Below, piece by piece: positions 14,810-15,394 of a stretch of DNA of 15,394 nucleotides. The notes under the pieces were generated by a model that saw only the letters and a program-made list of their open reading frames with translations, did not search any database and was not told the origin of the DNA. Made by a program: the position numbers and the translations under genes. The stretch lies in the NCBI GenBank assembly GCA_002342225.1, contig DDPO01000046.1, positions 1 to 15,394 of the forward strand. Reading direction: 5' to 3'. This stretch comes from Bdellovibrionaceae bacterium UBA2466. Lineage in GTDB: Bacteria > Bdellovibrionota > FAC87 > UBA2466. How positions within the stretch are numbered: the first letter of the stretch is position 1; each line of letters starts with the position of its first letter.

Positions 14810-15394
14810 TTGAGACTGGCTAATAAAATTGCAATTCTGCTTATATTACCTTTTATCGCAACAGTGGTAAAGGCAGACGTTTTTGATGGGTTTAGGTCTG
14901 CTCTCAAATACCAGAAGACAGGTGGTATTCACGAAGTGATAATTATACCCGACCAAAAAACTGGTTTAGCGGAGAAACTGAAACTTGCCGGAAAACCAGC
15001 CACACAGGAGCAGCTAGATGCTCTTACGAGGGCAGTACAACCCCAAAATTTAATTCCCCAGCTGGTAGGTTCCCGACCCTACAATTCGGGGAGAGCAGCT
15101 GCTGCCAAGGAAATTACCGAAGCAATGTTTGCAAATCCATTCGATGGAGGGCGGATGGCGGAGGCTCTTTTCGCCGCTAAGAAAGTTGCACCTCCAGGTT
15201 CTCCGTTAACCTCCACAGATAACATACCTTTTGCAGGCGCGGTTCTAGAGCAATTTGCAAACGGTGCCGGTAGGGAGACATCTAATGTTCTTGAGTCGGT
15301 AACTCAACAAATAAGAACCGCAGAAGCGGAAATTAAAACTGCTGAAACAGAGCGAGCTGAAAACGAGCGAACAGAAACAGCAAGAGAACAAAGA
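14810..15394 (+). CDS. Unrecognised secreted protein with coiled-coil, 3' end beyond window
   Basis: An open frame of 195 codons runs from a TTG at 14810 to the last base without a stop. AGGG at 14799-14802, 7 nt upstream, is a modest Shine-Dalgarno site; the nearby ATG at 14805 is in another frame and stops at once. The N-terminus is a convincing signal peptide: MRLANK, a hydrophobic core at 7-18, then VVKA before DVFDG, so export to the periplasm or beyond is expected. Residues about 30-150 are mixed and match no family I know (notable segment: YNSGRAAAAKEITEAMFANP near 84-103). From about 164 the sequence becomes Glu/Ala/Thr/Arg-rich with a seven-residue rhythm (IRTAEAE, IKTAETE, RAENERT, ETAREQR), a coiled-coil continuing past the window. 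Function unknown; the start and frame are well supported. Confidence 0.65.
   Translation, partial: MRLANKIAILLILPFIATVVKADVFDGFRSALKYQKTGGIHEVIIIPDQKTGLAEKLKLAGKPATQEQLDALTRAVQPQNLIPQLVGSRPYNSGRAAAAKEITEAMFANPFDGGRMAEALFAAKKVAPPGSPLTSTDNIPFAGAVLEQFANGAGRETSNVLESVTQQIRTAEAEIKTAETERAENERTETAREQR

Noticed and set aside
1..15394. CRISPR arrays, tRNA or rRNA genes, phage modules
   Set aside because: None seen: no regularly spaced repeats, no cloverleaf-like or rRNA-like stretches, no phage structural genes.

Overview
The window looks like a chromosomal segment of a Gram-negative, aerobically respiring bacterium of moderate-to-low GC. It encodes a proton-pumping type I NADH dehydrogenase, an integration host factor subunit, the outer-membrane LPS assembly protein LptD and an Omp85-like barrel. 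A PilZ-like protein and a small HUH transposase of a type common in Bdellovibrio-like and other former deltaproteobacterial genomes make Bdellovibrionota my best guess. No rRNA or other lineage marker confirms that. Start codons are often not ATG: TTG or GTG is the best choice for nuoG, the Omp85-like gene, the patatin gene, the rsmI-like gene, lptD and the last gene.

Region 1 (1-5484, + strand) is a tightly overlapping run nuoC(partial)-D-E-F-G-I, encoding the hydrophilic (NADH- and quinone-reactive) arm of Complex I with nearly all its iron-sulfur clusters. nuoG and nuoI overlap, so nuoH is missing from its usual place, and nothing like nuoJ-N follows nuoI. The membrane arm must be encoded elsewhere.

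Region 2 (5485-7563, + strand) starts with a promoter-like region holding a perfect E. coli-type IHF consensus and an inverted repeat over the predicted -35. Next come ihfA with an unusual acidic tail and, 21 nt later, a signal-peptide protein with a helical N-terminal domain and an Omp85-like C-terminal barrel.

Region 3 (7532-12926, - strand) is a probable four-gene operon: thiolase, lptD, RsmI-like methyltransferase, patatin-like phospholipase. Its last gene overlaps the Omp85-like gene tail to tail by 32 bp. LptD, a lipase and a nearby barrel suggest an envelope-lipid theme.

Region 4 (12927-15394) is looser. It has a divergent intergenic region, a degenerate PilZ-like protein (+), a small IS200/RAYT-like HUH transposase (-), about 445 nt of AT-rich noncoding DNA with several short inverted repeats (including a GTAG-headed, REP-like hairpin), and the start of an unrecognised secreted coiled-coil protein running off the window end. 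This last region is the most accessory-like and holds most of the unexplained structure.
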